Shown here in pieces: positions 50,023 to 59,967 of a stretch of 64,000 nucleotides of DNA. The DNA is taken from positions 70,100-134,099 of the forward strand of contig JADFZL010000021.1 in assembly GCA_015232575.1 (NCBI GenBank). The letters are read 5' to 3'. Position 1 is the first letter of the stretch, and each line of letters opens with the position of its first letter. The notes beneath the pieces were generated by a model that saw only the letters and a list, made by a program, of their open reading frames with translations, was not told the DNA's origin and made no database searches. Made by a program: the position numbers and the translations under genes. This stretch comes from Candidatus Rifleibacteriota bacterium (GTDB taxonomy: Bacteria > Muiribacteriota > Ozemobacteria > Ozemobacterales > Ozemobacteraceae).

Positions 50023-50786
50023 ACAGTTTATGGGCAATTAAATGTGTCTGGAAAAGGTATTTTGCTTTTTACCGGAAAAACCTTCTTTTTGCAGTGGTAA
50101 CAACTTTTGTTGAGCCAATGCTGTTTTTATTGTCATTTGGCTTCGGTGTGGGCGGAATGATCGGTCACATAGAAGTTGAAGGCCTGAAGTTGACTTACAG
50201 ACAATTCGTATTTGCTGGAATTGTTGCGCAGACAGTTTTATTTCAGGGTTTCTTTGAGGCTGCCTATGGCGGTTTTGTCAGGATGTATTATCAGAAAGTT
50301 TTTCATTCAATAGCAATGACACCGATAACTCTATCTGAAATTCTCTGGGCCGAACTCTTATGGGATGCATCGAAAGCTGGTTTTGCCGCATCTGTAGTTT
50401 TACTTATCGGAGTTTTAACAGGTGATTTCGCTCTGCGTGGTGCTCTGCTGACGGTTCCGTGTGTATTTCTTTTTTCGTTGACTTATGCCGGATTAGGTTT
50501 GCTTACTGCAGCAAAGGCATCTTCGATTGATTCAATCTCTTATCCGCAGTTTTTGTTTATCTTTCCGATGTTTCTTCTCTGTGGAATATTTTTTCCATTG
50601 AGTCAGATGCCTTTAATGGTTCAGTATTTTGCCTCTCTGCTTCCACTTACTGCCACAGTTGCTATTATCAGAGGATTTACTCTGAATCTTCCTGTTCCGG
50701 CAATTTCAGCTGTTGTTTTTTTATTCTGGTTTCTGACTTGCATTTTTCTTTCAAGAAAGTATATGATTAAGCGTCTTGTTAAGTGA
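50019..50786 (+). CDS. ABC-2 type exporter permease (NodJ-like)
   Basis: The product is 255 residues with six membrane helices. The start is taken as GTG 50019, which overlaps the previous stop (GTGA) and has GAAGGAG eleven bases upstream; an earlier GTG at 50007 lies within that site. Family segments are FVEPMLFLLSFGFGVGGMIG, YRQFVFAGIVAQTVLFQGFFEA and FPMFLLCGIFFPLSQMP. It forms the channel for the ATPase encoded just before it. The substrate is unknown; relatives export lipo-oligosaccharides, drugs or polymers. Confidence 0.92.
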   Translation: MNSLWAIKCVWKRYFAFYRKNLLFAVVTTFVEPMLFLLSFGFGVGGMIGHIEVEGLKLTYRQFVFAGIVAQTVLFQGFFEAAYGGFVRMYYQKVFHSIAMTPITLSEILWAELLWDASKAGFAASVVLLIGVLTGDFALRGALLTVPCVFLFSLTYAGLGLLTAAKASSIDSISYPQFLFIFPMFLLCGIFFPLSQMPLMVQYFASLLPLTATVAIIRGFTLNLPVPAISAVVFLFWFLTCIFLSRKYMIKRLVK

Positions 50787-50796
50787 ATGAGTAATT

Positions 50797-50955
50797 AAAG
50801 GACAAGACAAGATTTTTTGTCCGCGGATTGAGCAGGTTATAAGGATTATCACGATTTTAGATGATGAAAGACAAGACAAGATTTTTTTGTCCGCAGATTA
50901 CGCGGATTAGAAGGATTTTCAAGATTTTAGTTTGATTAAAGATTCGGAATTAAGA
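50797..50955. repeat. Family B repeat, two tandem copies
   Basis: GACAAGACAAGATTTTTTGT, CCGCGGATT and GATTTTAGA occur twice in tandem (units near 50801 and 50868), about 67 bases apart. They follow the stop codon of the permease gene, with the orientation reversed compared with copies after minus-strand genes. Confidence 0.88.
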
Positions 50956-50996
50956 TTGATTTGGGATAGATGTTACCTTACAACTGGAGTTGCGAT

Positions 50997-53063
50997 ATGA
51001 AAGATATGTTTTATTGTAAAAATATTTGTTCAAGTGCTTTTGTCAGAAAAAATTTAATTGCGGGCAGAGTTTTAGAAAAAGTAATATTATTCTTGTTTTT
51101 GACTTGCACGGTTTATGCCGATTTTGATAATTCTCTGGAAGAAGTTTATCGTATGCGATCACAGGGAAAGCACGCTGCTCTTGTACAAAAACTTTCTTCC
51201 AGTACTTCACGTGCCCTTGATGATTTCAGAATGTATCTGCTTGCTGAGTCATTGAAGGATGCGGGGTCTGGCGAACAGGCTATTACGGCATATTCAAAAC
51301 TGCTGAAACAATATCCTGATTCCTGGTATTCAAAGAAAGCCGGTTTAAACTATGTTCTGCTTAAAGCAAAGAATAATGGTACCGCAGCGTATGATGAATT
51401 GTACAAAATCGCACTCTCTCTTCCCACTGCGTTTCAAAGAGGAAGAGCGCTTGAAGAACTTATATTAATTGCTCCATCCGGGCAGGCTTCAAAAACCGCC
51501 TGGGAATCTGTTATGGAATATCGCTCCAACAGCTCGTTTTATCAGGATGTAAAAGAGACAGAAGGAGTTTTCAAAAAGATTTATTCTGCTCCGACCTCGT
51601 GGCAATTTTCAGCAGAACAATGGATCAACCTGCTGCGAATTTCTTTCGGAGTTGGTTTTGCTGAGACATTTATAAACAATGCGAATTCTTTTTCCCATAT
51701 TGCTGCGCCAGGTTATCACTCGCTTCTGACCGTTCTTCAGGCTGATGCGCTGAGAGTATCCGGCAAAAAGGAAAAGGCTTTTCAACTGCTGAATACCCTT
51801 ATCGATTTTCCCTCTCTCAAGCCTGCTGTAAAAGCTTTTGCCCGACAGGTCAGAGGAGATTTACTGCATTTTTCAAATCGCCATTCTGAAGCAGTGGCTG
51901 ATTTAGAAAGTGCCGTTGCATGGGGAAAGGCTCCTGTAGAAATTATTTCAGCAAATTATCGACTTATGAGATCTGCATTTGAAATTGAACAGGACGAAAA
52001 AGCTCTGATTCCGGCAAACTGGCTTGTCAAAAACGCACCGAAAATATCACTTCTTCCGACTCATCTTTTTGAAATGGGAAGAACACGTTACGACACCGGA
52101 AGAACCCAGGCTGCAATACCATGGTTAATGCTTATGTCCAATTCTTTTCCCGGTCACTACAGGGCTGATGACGCGCTTGGATATGTTTCAATCGCATTGG
52201 GAAGCACTTCAGACAAAGGAAGAGAAATACTGGAGACAATAGCTGAAAAATATCCGAATTCATTCTTTCTGTATTGGCTTGCACCAGATTATCGTGAGCG
52301 CAAACTTAGAATCAGTAGCATAGATACTCAAATTCCTGAATGGGTAAAAAAACGCAGTGCCGCCTGGAAACTATTACTGAGCACTTCATTTGCAGAAATT
52401 GCCAGAGAAGAAATGCGAAATCTCACCGATTCGATTGAATGTGATTCTGCCGTGTTTCATGCGATTATAAATCTGATGACTGAATGCGGTGACTATCAGC
52501 AGCTCGTGGCTTATGGTGAAAGAATATTTTCGAATACACTCAATGCCGGCAGAATGATATCTGACCTGCCGGCATGGGCATGGAAAGCTCAGTATCCGAG
52601 AGCGTTCTGGGATAAAGTATCAATTGAATCGGCAAAGTACAATATTGATCCGTATTGGGTGCTTTCGATAATGCGTGAAGAAAGTCACTTTAACCCCACC
52701 GTAAGATCAAGAAGCAATGCACTTTGCCTTATGCAGATTCTTCCATCAACGGGCAAATGGATTATGGGAAAAATGGGCGAAAAAGGAAAATTCAGAGAAG
52801 ACATGCTCTGGGAAATTCCACGGAATATCAGATATGGAGTCTGGTATCTGAACTATCTGCGCGATCTTTTTGGCGGAGATATGTTTCTGGCTGCGGCTTC
52901 ATACAATGGCGGACAAGGCAATATTAAGAGAAAGGTTGAAGAAGGGCCATATAAACATCTTGCTGTACTCTCAAGGTTAGATAGAGTACCTCTCCCTGAA
53001 ACAAGGGATTATTATAAAAAGGTAATGGGTGCATGGTGGAATTATACGCGTATTTACCGGTAA
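50997..53063 (+). CDS. Soluble lytic murein transglycosylase (Slt type)
   Basis: The product is 688 residues from ATG 50997 (TGGAG eight bases upstream; ATG 50970 is weaker). A signal peptide ends near CTVYADF. Residues to about 520 form a long helical superhelix with tetratricopeptide-like pairs (AITAYSKLLKQYPDSWYSKKAG). The C-terminal SLT domain has the catalytic Glu562 in MREESHFNP, then SNALCLMQILPST and AAASYNGGQGN. The usual GLMQ is CLMQ. It cleaves glycan strands to anhydromuropeptides. It is five bases from the kinase gene, so wall turnover and signalling may be linked. Confidence 0.92.
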   Translation: MKDMFYCKNICSSAFVRKNLIAGRVLEKVILFLFLTCTVYADFDNSLEEVYRMRSQGKHAALVQKLSSSTSRALDDFRMYLLAESLKDAGSGEQAITAYSKLLKQYPDSWYSKKAGLNYVLLKAKNNGTAAYDELYKIALSLPTAFQRGRALEELILIAPSGQASKTAWESVMEYRSNSSFYQDVKETEGVFKKIYSAPTSWQFSAEQWINLLRISFGVGFAETFINNANSFSHIAAPGYHSLLTVLQADALRVSGKKEKAFQLLNTLIDFPSLKPAVKAFARQVRGDLLHFSNRHSEAVADLESAVAWGKAPVEIISANYRLMRSAFEIEQDEKALIPANWLVKNAPKISLLPTHLFEMGRTRYDTGRTQAAIPWLMLMSNSFPGHYRADDALGYVSIALGSTSDKGREILETIAEKYPNSFFLYWLAPDYRERKLRISSIDTQIPEWVKKRSAAWKLLLSTSFAEIAREEMRNLTDSIECDSAVFHAIINLMTECGDYQQLVAYGERIFSNTLNAGRMISDLPAWAWKAQYPRAFWDKVSIESAKYNIDPYWVLSIMREESHFNPTVRSRSNALCLMQILPSTGKWIMGKMGEKGKFREDMLWEIPRNIRYGVWYLNYLRDLFGGDMFLAAASYNGGQGNIKRKVEEGPYKHLAVLSRLDRVPLPETRDYYKKVMGAWWNYTRIYR

Positions 53064-53067
53064 CCTT

Positions 53068-56000
53068 ATGAGAAAAATCGCAATTTCAGTTACAACGGGA
53101 ATTGTAGTTGTACTGTCGCTTTTTTTCTTTCAGAGTGTATTTTACAAAATATTTTTGTTTCTTGCATTTCTGGCTTTTTTTATATTGTTAATTCAGGATG
53201 AGAATAAGATAGAATCTCATTTATCAGAACAGAATGACAGATCGAAACAACTGTTTGAAATTTTCAATTCTGTTGAGGCGGGGATGATAATTATTGATCG
53301 TAAAGATCATACTATCATCGAGGTCAACCAGGCAGCTCTTATACTCAGCGGTTTCAATCGAAATGAGCTTGAGGGAGCCATCTGCCGGAAGGTATGCCCG
53401 GCAGGTTCAGGCAAATGTCCGATGAAAGATCTCGGTGAAACAATGTTTCATCGTGAGAGAACACTGTTTACAGCTTCTGGTGAAAAAAAAATCGTTATTA
53501 AGACTGCAATTCCCATCTATTTCCGTGGAAAAGACTGTTATCTCGAAAGTTTTATTGATATTACCGACCAGAAAAAGTTGATTAAGAAACTTGAGGAGAG
53601 AGATGAACTCTGGCTTTACACGATTCTTGAATTCAGCAGGAAGCCATTTTGTACAATTAATGAGATTACTGAATTTGCGCTTGAGGAAAGTGTGAAAATT
53701 TCTTCAAGCGAAATTGGTTTTTTCGGTTTCCTGAGTGGAAATGAAGGCTTGTTAATGATACACGCCTGGTCGAAAAACGTTATGAATAATTGCCGTATGG
53801 CAAATAGAACATTTGATTTCGAGATCGAAAAGCTTGGATTACTCGGCGAATCAGTTCGTCGGAGAGAGCCGCTGATCGAAAACAATTATCTGCAAAACGT
53901 AGATAAATATAATGGAATTCCGCAGAATCATCTGCCTGTTTTAAGATTTATGAGCATTCCAGTTATTGATGAAGGCAAAGTTGTTGCGCTTATCGGTGTT
54001 GCCAACAAACGTGAAGAATATCAGGAAAGCGACCAGAAGAAACTTTCCATTCTCATAAGCAGCGTTTATCAGATTATTAAGAGGAAAAGAACGGAAGACG
54101 CTCTCAGGAAGGCTTTTGAAGATCAGGAAAGAACTATTGCCGTAAGAACCACCGAATTGAAAGAGTCAAATGTCAGGCTTGAAAATTCCCTGCTGCAAGC
54201 TTATGAAATGACAGTTAAGGCTGAAATGGCAAATACAGCAAAGAGTGAATTTCTGGCAAACATGAGTCATGAAATCAGAACGCCGATGAATGGTGTCATT
54301 GGAATGGTGGGAATTCTGCTTGATATGCGTCTTACGCATGAACAGAGAAGATATGCTGAGATAATTAAAAAAAGTGCGGAAAGCCTTCTGTATCTGATTA
54401 ATGATATTCTTGATTTTTCCAAAATTGAAGCTAGAAAACTTGAGCTAGAAATGCTGGACTTTGATTTACGAGTCACTCTGGAAGACATCGCAGAGATGCT
54501 GGCTATTAGAGCTGATGAGAAGCATCTCGAACTGACCTGTCTCGTAGAACCTGAAGTGCCGTCTCTTATCAGGGGTGATCCCGGCAGACTTCGACAAGTC
54601 ATCGTTAACCTCGCTGGAAATGCAATAAAATTTACTTCCGAAGGTGAAGTCAGTATAAGAGTCTCACTGGAAAGTGTTAAAGAAAAAGAAAAAGAAACAG
54701 AAACAGAAACTGAAACAGAAACAGAAACTGAAAAAGAAAATTCTGTCTGTATAAAATTTCAAATTACTGACACTGGTGTAGGTATTCCAAAAAATCGAAT
54801 CAGTTGTCTATTTGATCCGTTCACTCAAGTTGATGGTTCGACCACCAGAAAATTTGGAGGGACTGGTCTTGGATTATCGATTTCCAAGCGTCTTTCAGAG
54901 CTCATGAATGGCTCTATTGGTGTCGACAGCATTGAAAATAAAGGTTCGACTTTCTGGTTTACCGCACTTTTTGAAAAACAGCCTTTGACAAATATTGTTG
55001 TTCCTCCGATTGTATCAGACATAAGAAATACAAACATTCTTATTGTCGATGATCATCAGACTAACCGTCTGCTTCTGTCAGTTCTTCTGAAATCATGGAA
55101 ATGTCGTTTCAAGGAAGCCGAAAATGGAGAAATGGCGCTTTCAATGCTCAGAGAAGCAGCTCAGAATGGTGATCCATTTCAGATTGCAATTCTTGATATG
55201 CAGATGCCCGGCATGGATGGCGTAGAGCTTGGAAGAATTATAAAAAGCTGTCCCGATATATACCAGACCCAGATGATTATGATGACATCTCTTGGAAAGC
55301 GTGGAGATTCTGCACAACTTGAAAAGATTGGATATGCTGGATATTTTTCAAAGCCAGTCAGGCAGACTCAGCTTCGCGAGTGTCTTAAAATGGTATTGGC
55401 ACGCGAAACTGATCCGACACTTGAACCAAAGCCAATTATTACAAAACACACTGTTGCTGAGTCTGTCAAGCGAAGAGTTCGAATTCTTCTTGCTGAAGAT
55501 AACCAGGTTAACCAGCAGGTTGCTACGGCTATTTTGAATAAACTCGGTTATCATGTGGATGTTGCAGCAAACGGTTCAGAAGCTGTAAAATTACTTTCTG
55601 AACTGCCTTATGACATTGTCTTCATGGATTGCCAGATGCCTGAAATGGACGGATTCGAAGCAACTGAGGTTATTCGAAACACCAATTCCACTGTAAAAAA
55701 TCGCAATATTCCGATCATTGCAATGACTGCAAATGCCATGGCGGGCGACAGGGAAAAATGCATTGAATGCGGAATGTCTGATTACATTCCAAAGCCGATA
55801 AGACCGAAAGAATTACTGGAAATTCTTGAAAAATGGCTCTCGAAAATAAAGAAAACGGCATTTGATTCCGAAAATCCTGATGCAATTCTTGCAAGTGGGT
55901 TGAAGGTATTTGATCAGCAAGGTCTCCTGGAAAGGGTCATGGGCGACGAAGAACTCATGAGTGAAATGGTGCAGGATTTCATTAATGAACTTCCCGGATA

Positions 56001-56253
56001 CCTGGAAAAGCTCAGGAAAGCTAATTCGGAAAATATATTCGAAAATGTTGAATTTCATGCCCGCGAAATGAAAAAATCAGCTTCGAATATTGGTGCTGAG
56101 GTAATTAGAGCAATTTCTTTCGGAATAGAGCAACTGGCTTCTTCGAAAATTCATGATGAAATTGACCAACTACTCAATGAGCTCGATGTCCAGATTGGGG
56201 TTTTCAAAAATACAGCGTTTGCATCTAAGAACAAAGCCCTGTTAACTCAGTAA
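53068..56253 (+). CDS. Hybrid histidine kinase: TM-PAS-GAF-HisKA-HATPase-REC-REC-degenerate Hpt
   Basis: The product is 1061 residues from ATG 53068; a frame start at 53029 lies inside the transglycosylase. Two N-terminal helices (5-42) are followed by a PAS domain with CPAGSGKCPM, a GAF domain (about 195-345) and a coiled coil. HisKA has His401 in SHEIRTPMNG. The ATPase domain has LAGNAIKFT, DTGVGIP and GGTGLGLSISK. Residues about 537-556 are a Glu-Thr repeat inside this domain. Two receiver domains carry Asp710 (LDMQMPGMDG) and Asp854 (MDCQMPEMDG). The C-terminal Hpt-like domain has Arg999 where the phospho-His should be. Downstream partner unknown. Confidence 0.94.
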   Translation: MRKIAISVTTGIVVVLSLFFFQSVFYKIFLFLAFLAFFILLIQDENKIESHLSEQNDRSKQLFEIFNSVEAGMIIIDRKDHTIIEVNQAALILSGFNRNELEGAICRKVCPAGSGKCPMKDLGETMFHRERTLFTASGEKKIVIKTAIPIYFRGKDCYLESFIDITDQKKLIKKLEERDELWLYTILEFSRKPFCTINEITEFALEESVKISSSEIGFFGFLSGNEGLLMIHAWSKNVMNNCRMANRTFDFEIEKLGLLGESVRRREPLIENNYLQNVDKYNGIPQNHLPVLRFMSIPVIDEGKVVALIGVANKREEYQESDQKKLSILISSVYQIIKRKRTEDALRKAFEDQERTIAVRTTELKESNVRLENSLLQAYEMTVKAEMANTAKSEFLANMSHEIRTPMNGVIGMVGILLDMRLTHEQRRYAEIIKKSAESLLYLINDILDFSKIEARKLELEMLDFDLRVTLEDIAEMLAIRADEKHLELTCLVEPEVPSLIRGDPGRLRQVIVNLAGNAIKFTSEGEVSIRVSLESVKEKEKETETETETETETEKENSVCIKFQITDTGVGIPKNRISCLFDPFTQVDGSTTRKFGGTGLGLSISKRLSELMNGSIGVDSIENKGSTFWFTALFEKQPLTNIVVPPIVSDIRNTNILIVDDHQTNRLLLSVLLKSWKCRFKEAENGEMALSMLREAAQNGDPFQIAILDMQMPGMDGVELGRIIKSCPDIYQTQMIMMTSLGKRGDSAQLEKIGYAGYFSKPVRQTQLRECLKMVLARETDPTLEPKPIITKHTVAESVKRRVRILLAEDNQVNQQVATAILNKLGYHVDVAANGSEAVKLLSELPYDIVFMDCQMPEMDGFEATEVIRNTNSTVKNRNIPIIAMTANAMAGDREKCIECGMSDYIPKPIRPKELLEILEKWLSKIKKTAFDSENPDAILASGLKVFDQQGLLERVMGDEELMSEMVQDFINELPGYLEKLRKANSENIFENVEFHAREMKKSASNIGAEVIRAISFGIEQLASSKIHDEIDQLLNELDVQIGVFKNTAFASKNKALLTQ
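54679..54739 (+). repeat. Hexanucleotide coding repeat (Glu-Lys / Glu-Thr)
   Basis: About ten units of GAAAAA, GAAACA or GAAACT encode alternating Glu-Lys then Glu-Thr residues in the ATPase domain of the hybrid kinase. Slippage of whole units would keep frame. Confidence 0.9.
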
Positions 56254-56305
56254 ACTCAGTCTAATTGAGTATTATAGCAGTTTATTATGATGAGACATTT
56301 TTTTG

Positions 56306-56334
56306 TTGGGAATTCTTGAAAAAAATGCTATATT
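56306..56334 (+). promoter_or_regulatory. Possible promoter for the second and third kinase genes
   Basis: TTGGGA (56306-56311) and TATATT (56329-56334) are 17 bases apart, about 92 bases before the ATG. Confidence 0.4.
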
Positions 56335-56426
56335 ACGAATGTATTTTTGAATAAATCAATTCTGCATTAAATCTGCTGTAACTTTGAAATGAACTTTCAG
56401 GCTTTCTGTAAAACAGAGGACAATAA

Positions 56427-57980
56427 ATGAGAGAAAATATTGCGGCACTTTTGAGAGACACCAGCATTCTGGTGGTGGAAGATAACTCAATTGATGCCAG
56501 AATTGTTGAATATGCATTCAAAAGTGATCCGGTCTGCGGAGAAAAGATTTTCCTTGTGGACACGTTGTCTGGTGCACGTGATTTTATTTTGAATAATAAT
56601 GTCCACTGTATCATCCTTGATCTGAACCTTCCAGACTCCAGAGGTGAAGAGACTCTCAATGCTATTCGAAATTGTGCTTCTAAAGTTCCTGTTATTGTTC
56701 TGACAGCAAGTGACGATGATTTTCTTCTTACTCATGCCTTGAGAGAAGGAATAGAAGACTATCTTGTTAAGGGCAAATATGATATTGGTTTGTTGAAGAA
56801 AACCGTCAGAGAGACGACTGATCTGTTTTTAAGACATTTTTCAATAAAAGAATCAGAAGATTTGCTGAATGCCTTGACTGGAAATAAAGAATTTCTGTTT
56901 TTCCTTGTTGATAGTTTCGGAAAAATAACAAAATTAGATTCATCTTCTGATGGGCCTGTTTTGCCGAAGGAAATTTTTGAATTAATAAACCCGGATGAAA
57001 GATCTTCTTTTAAAATTTCGTTTGAGGAACTGACCAGAGGCAAAATTAACAGGTTTAATGTTGATATAATATCTGGAATTCTTCATCTTACGCTGATATG
57101 TTCTCAAACTGGATTTCCTCAAGGAATTCTCGGATTTATAAAAGAAAGTAGCCTCCTGAATAATATGTATTACAGGAAAAATATTTCAGTTTCTTCTGGT
57201 ATTGATTCAGTGGGTGTCGAAAAAAGAACCGTTTCTGAGGAAGTTGTTTCTTTAAATGAAGAACTCCGTGCTAAGTACGATGAAAAAAATCTTGAACTTG
57301 TACTTGCAAATAAAGAGCTTGAAACTTTCTGTCAGGCTATTTCTCACGATCTTCGTTCGCCTGCAAGAAGAATAAACTGCTTTTCACAGATCCTTCTTGA
57401 AGAATCAAAAAGCTCACTGACCAAAGAAGCTGTTGAATATCTTAACTGCATTTCTGAAACAAGCACACGTATGCTTGAGCTTATTGATGATCTGATGAAA
57501 CTTTCAGGGCTTATGGCTGAAGAAATGAGGCATGGCAGTGTTAATCTCAGCAAACTGGTTGAAGATGTTTCCAGAGATTATCTCTGCAATTGTCCTGAAA
57601 GACAAGTTGAATTGATTATTGCACCTGATATTGTTACAGTCGGTGACGAAAGACTGCTGAAAATAGTAATCGAAAATCTTCTCAGTAATGCTTTCAAATT
57701 CTCATCCAAAGTGAATCCGGCAAAAATTGAATTTGGAAAACATGAAAGTTTCTGGCAGACATGTTTTTTTATCTCAGATAACGGTGCCGGATTCGATATG
57801 GAACACGCCGACCGGCTTTTTGTTCCGTTTGGTCGTCTGCATTCTCCAGAGGAATTCACTGGGACTGGCATAGGATTGGTAACAATTCAGAGAATAATAC
57901 GCAGACATGGTGGAATAATATGGGCGGAATCAAAACCTGGCAAGGGTGCAACTTTTTTCTTTACGCTTCAGGAGGAATAA
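56427..57980 (+). CDS. Receiver-histidine kinase protein (REC-linker-HisKA-HATPase)
   Basis: The product is 517 residues, without membrane helices. The receiver at 10-130 has ILVVEDNSID, phospho-acceptor Asp65 in LDLNLPDSRG and the Lys in YLVKGK. A variable middle (140-270) may be a PAS domain but has no clear motif. HisKA contains His307 in AISHDLRSPARR, the form found in phytochrome-like kinases. The ATPase domain has ENLLSNAFKFS, DNGAGFD and GTGIGLVTIQRI. It probably receives phosphate from another kinase and signals on. It is nine bases from the next gene. Confidence 0.92.
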   Translation: MRENIAALLRDTSILVVEDNSIDARIVEYAFKSDPVCGEKIFLVDTLSGARDFILNNNVHCIILDLNLPDSRGEETLNAIRNCASKVPVIVLTASDDDFLLTHALREGIEDYLVKGKYDIGLLKKTVRETTDLFLRHFSIKESEDLLNALTGNKEFLFFLVDSFGKITKLDSSSDGPVLPKEIFELINPDERSSFKISFEELTRGKINRFNVDIISGILHLTLICSQTGFPQGILGFIKESSLLNNMYYRKNISVSSGIDSVGVEKRTVSEEVVSLNEELRAKYDEKNLELVLANKELETFCQAISHDLRSPARRINCFSQILLEESKSSLTKEAVEYLNCISETSTRMLELIDDLMKLSGLMAEEMRHGSVNLSKLVEDVSRDYLCNCPERQVELIIAPDIVTVGDERLLKIVIENLLSNAFKFSSKVNPAKIEFGKHESFWQTCFFISDNGAGFDMEHADRLFVPFGRLHSPEEFTGTGIGLVTIQRIIRRHGGIIWAESKPGKGATFFFTLQEE

Positions 57981-57989
57981 CGAAAATAA

Positions 57990-59960
57990 ATGACAATTCC
58001 TTTAAAACTTTTAATAGTAGAGGATTCCAAAGCAGATGCTCTTCTTCTTTTGCACGAGCTTCAGCGCGGTGATTTTGATATCACCTATTGTCGTGTAGAC
58101 AATCCCACAGATCTTATCAGTGCAATCGAAGAAAAAACCTGGGATATTATTATTTCTGACTATGTAATGCCTCAGTTCAGCGGTTTGAGGGCACTTAAAA
58201 TTGTCCAGGAAAGAAAACTGGACGTTCCTTTTATTATTGTAACAGATAAAATTGCTGAAGGTATTGCCGTCGAAGTAATGAAAGCCGGAGCTCATGATTA
58301 CCTTCGCAAAGGCAATCTGTCGCGTCTTGTACCTGTGGTAAACCGCGAAATAACTGAAGCCAGGCAGAGAAAAGAACGCAAAACATCCGAAGAAACCCTT
58401 CGAAAACTTTCTTATGCAGTTGAGCAGAGCTCTGCGATAGTAATGATTACAGATATTGATGAAAAGATTGAATATGTAAATCCTGAATTTACAGAAGTTA
58501 CAGGTTATTCTTCCCAGGAAGTTATTGGAAAATCGCCTTCGTTTCTAGCCTCTGGAGATCTTCCGGAAATCTCTTTAAAGGAGATTCTTGCTGCAAAAAA
58601 AAACTGGAAAGGTGAATTTCTCAACCGCCGGAAAAATGGTGAACTTTATTGGGAATATGCTGAAATATCTCCTGCACTTGATTCTGAAGGTAATGTTCTC
58701 AGCTATGTAAAAATTGCCGAAGATATTACCGAAAAAAAGCGGATAAACGAAGAACTAAAAAAAGCCAGAGATGCCGCTGAATCAGCCAGCAAAGCTAAAA
58801 CCCAGTTCCTTGCAAATGTCAGTCACGAGTTGCGGACACCGCTGAACGGCATTATCGGAATGACAGAACTTCTTCTCGAATTATCTCTCGGTCCCAAGGA
58901 ACGTGAGTATTCTGAGATAGTCAGAAGCTCAGCCTGTTCACTTTTGAACATAGTAGGCGACATTATTGATCTGGCTAAAGTGGAGTCGAATCAGCTTGTA
59001 ATTGACGAAATTCCTTTTGAACCATCGAAGCTGATAAGAGATATTCTTCCTTTGCTGGAAGGAATTCTTTTCAAAAAGAACCTCAAATACGAAATAAAAC
59101 TTGACCCGGCGATTCCCGATATTCTTATTGGTGATTCAAGACGAATCAGGCAGGTTCTTCTTGCATTGGTTGGAAATGCAGTTAAATTTACAATTCAGGG
59201 TGGAATTAATATTTCTGCATCAGCTGGAGAAATATCCGGTGATGTTATTAATGTTTTATTTTCCGTTAAAGATACTGGTATTGGAATTACACCAGAACAC
59301 TGCGAGAAGCTTTTCCGACCTTTTGAACAGATTGATGGCTCGTTTACAAGGAAATATGGCGGACTTGGGACTGGACTTGTACTTACGCAATATCTTGTTA
59401 ATCTGCTTCACGGAACAATTGGAGTCAAAAGTGAACCAGGCACTGGATCAGATTTCTTTTTCTCCGTTCCATTGAAATATAAAGTCGCCGAAATATCAAG
59501 CTCTTCACCTGTGTTTGAGACCGCTCCTGTTGCTATAAAGGCTCCCGAAACTTCTGATGCTGGTATTATCAAAGCGGTTTCAGAGAAAGAAATTAAGAAA
59601 AGTGTTATTGTTGCTGAAGATGATCCGGTAAATCAGTTTCTGATTTTTTCACAGATTACGAAACTGGGTTACGGTTGTCAGGTTGTCTCAAACGGTCAGC
59701 TTGCACTTGAGTTGTTGGCTGAAGAAGATTTCAAAATGATAATTATGGATTGCCAGATGCCTGTAATGGACGGACTTACAGCTACAAGAGTAATTAGAAA
59801 GCTTGAATCAGAAAAAAGAAACATCCCTATTGTGGCACTTACTGCGCATGTTTCTGCGGAAGACCGCTGTAAATGTATTGAATGCGGTATGAACGATTTT
59901 ATGAGCAAGCCTGTCAGTCTTGTACAACTGAGAGAAATTCTGAAAAAATACATGAATTAA
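57990..59960 (+). CDS. Hybrid histidine kinase (REC-PAS-HisKA-HATPase-REC)
   Basis: The product is 656 residues, soluble. The N-terminal receiver has LLIVEDSKAD and Asp57 in ISDYVMPQFSG. A PAS domain at about 140-250 contains ITDIDEKIEYVNPEFTEVTGY. HisKA has His279 in VSHELRTPLNG. The ATPase domain has LVGNAVKFT and DTGIGI; its G2 box is GGLGTGLVLTQ rather than the usual GGTGLGL. A C-terminal receiver has AEDDPVNQF and MDCQMPVMDG. With its neighbours it forms an array of three kinases. No DNA-binding response regulator is encoded next to them. Confidence 0.94.
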   Translation: MTIPLKLLIVEDSKADALLLLHELQRGDFDITYCRVDNPTDLISAIEEKTWDIIISDYVMPQFSGLRALKIVQERKLDVPFIIVTDKIAEGIAVEVMKAGAHDYLRKGNLSRLVPVVNREITEARQRKERKTSEETLRKLSYAVEQSSAIVMITDIDEKIEYVNPEFTEVTGYSSQEVIGKSPSFLASGDLPEISLKEILAAKKNWKGEFLNRRKNGELYWEYAEISPALDSEGNVLSYVKIAEDITEKKRINEELKKARDAAESASKAKTQFLANVSHELRTPLNGIIGMTELLLELSLGPKEREYSEIVRSSACSLLNIVGDIIDLAKVESNQLVIDEIPFEPSKLIRDILPLLEGILFKKNLKYEIKLDPAIPDILIGDSRRIRQVLLALVGNAVKFTIQGGINISASAGEISGDVINVLFSVKDTGIGITPEHCEKLFRPFEQIDGSFTRKYGGLGTGLVLTQYLVNLLHGTIGVKSEPGTGSDFFFSVPLKYKVAEISSSSPVFETAPVAIKAPETSDAGIIKAVSEKEIKKSVIVAEDDPVNQFLIFSQITKLGYGCQVVSNGQLALELLAEEDFKMIIMDCQMPVMDGLTATRVIRKLESEKRNIPIVALTAHVSAEDRCKCIECGMNDFMSKPVSLVQLREILKKYMN

Positions 59961-59967
59961 CTGGGTG

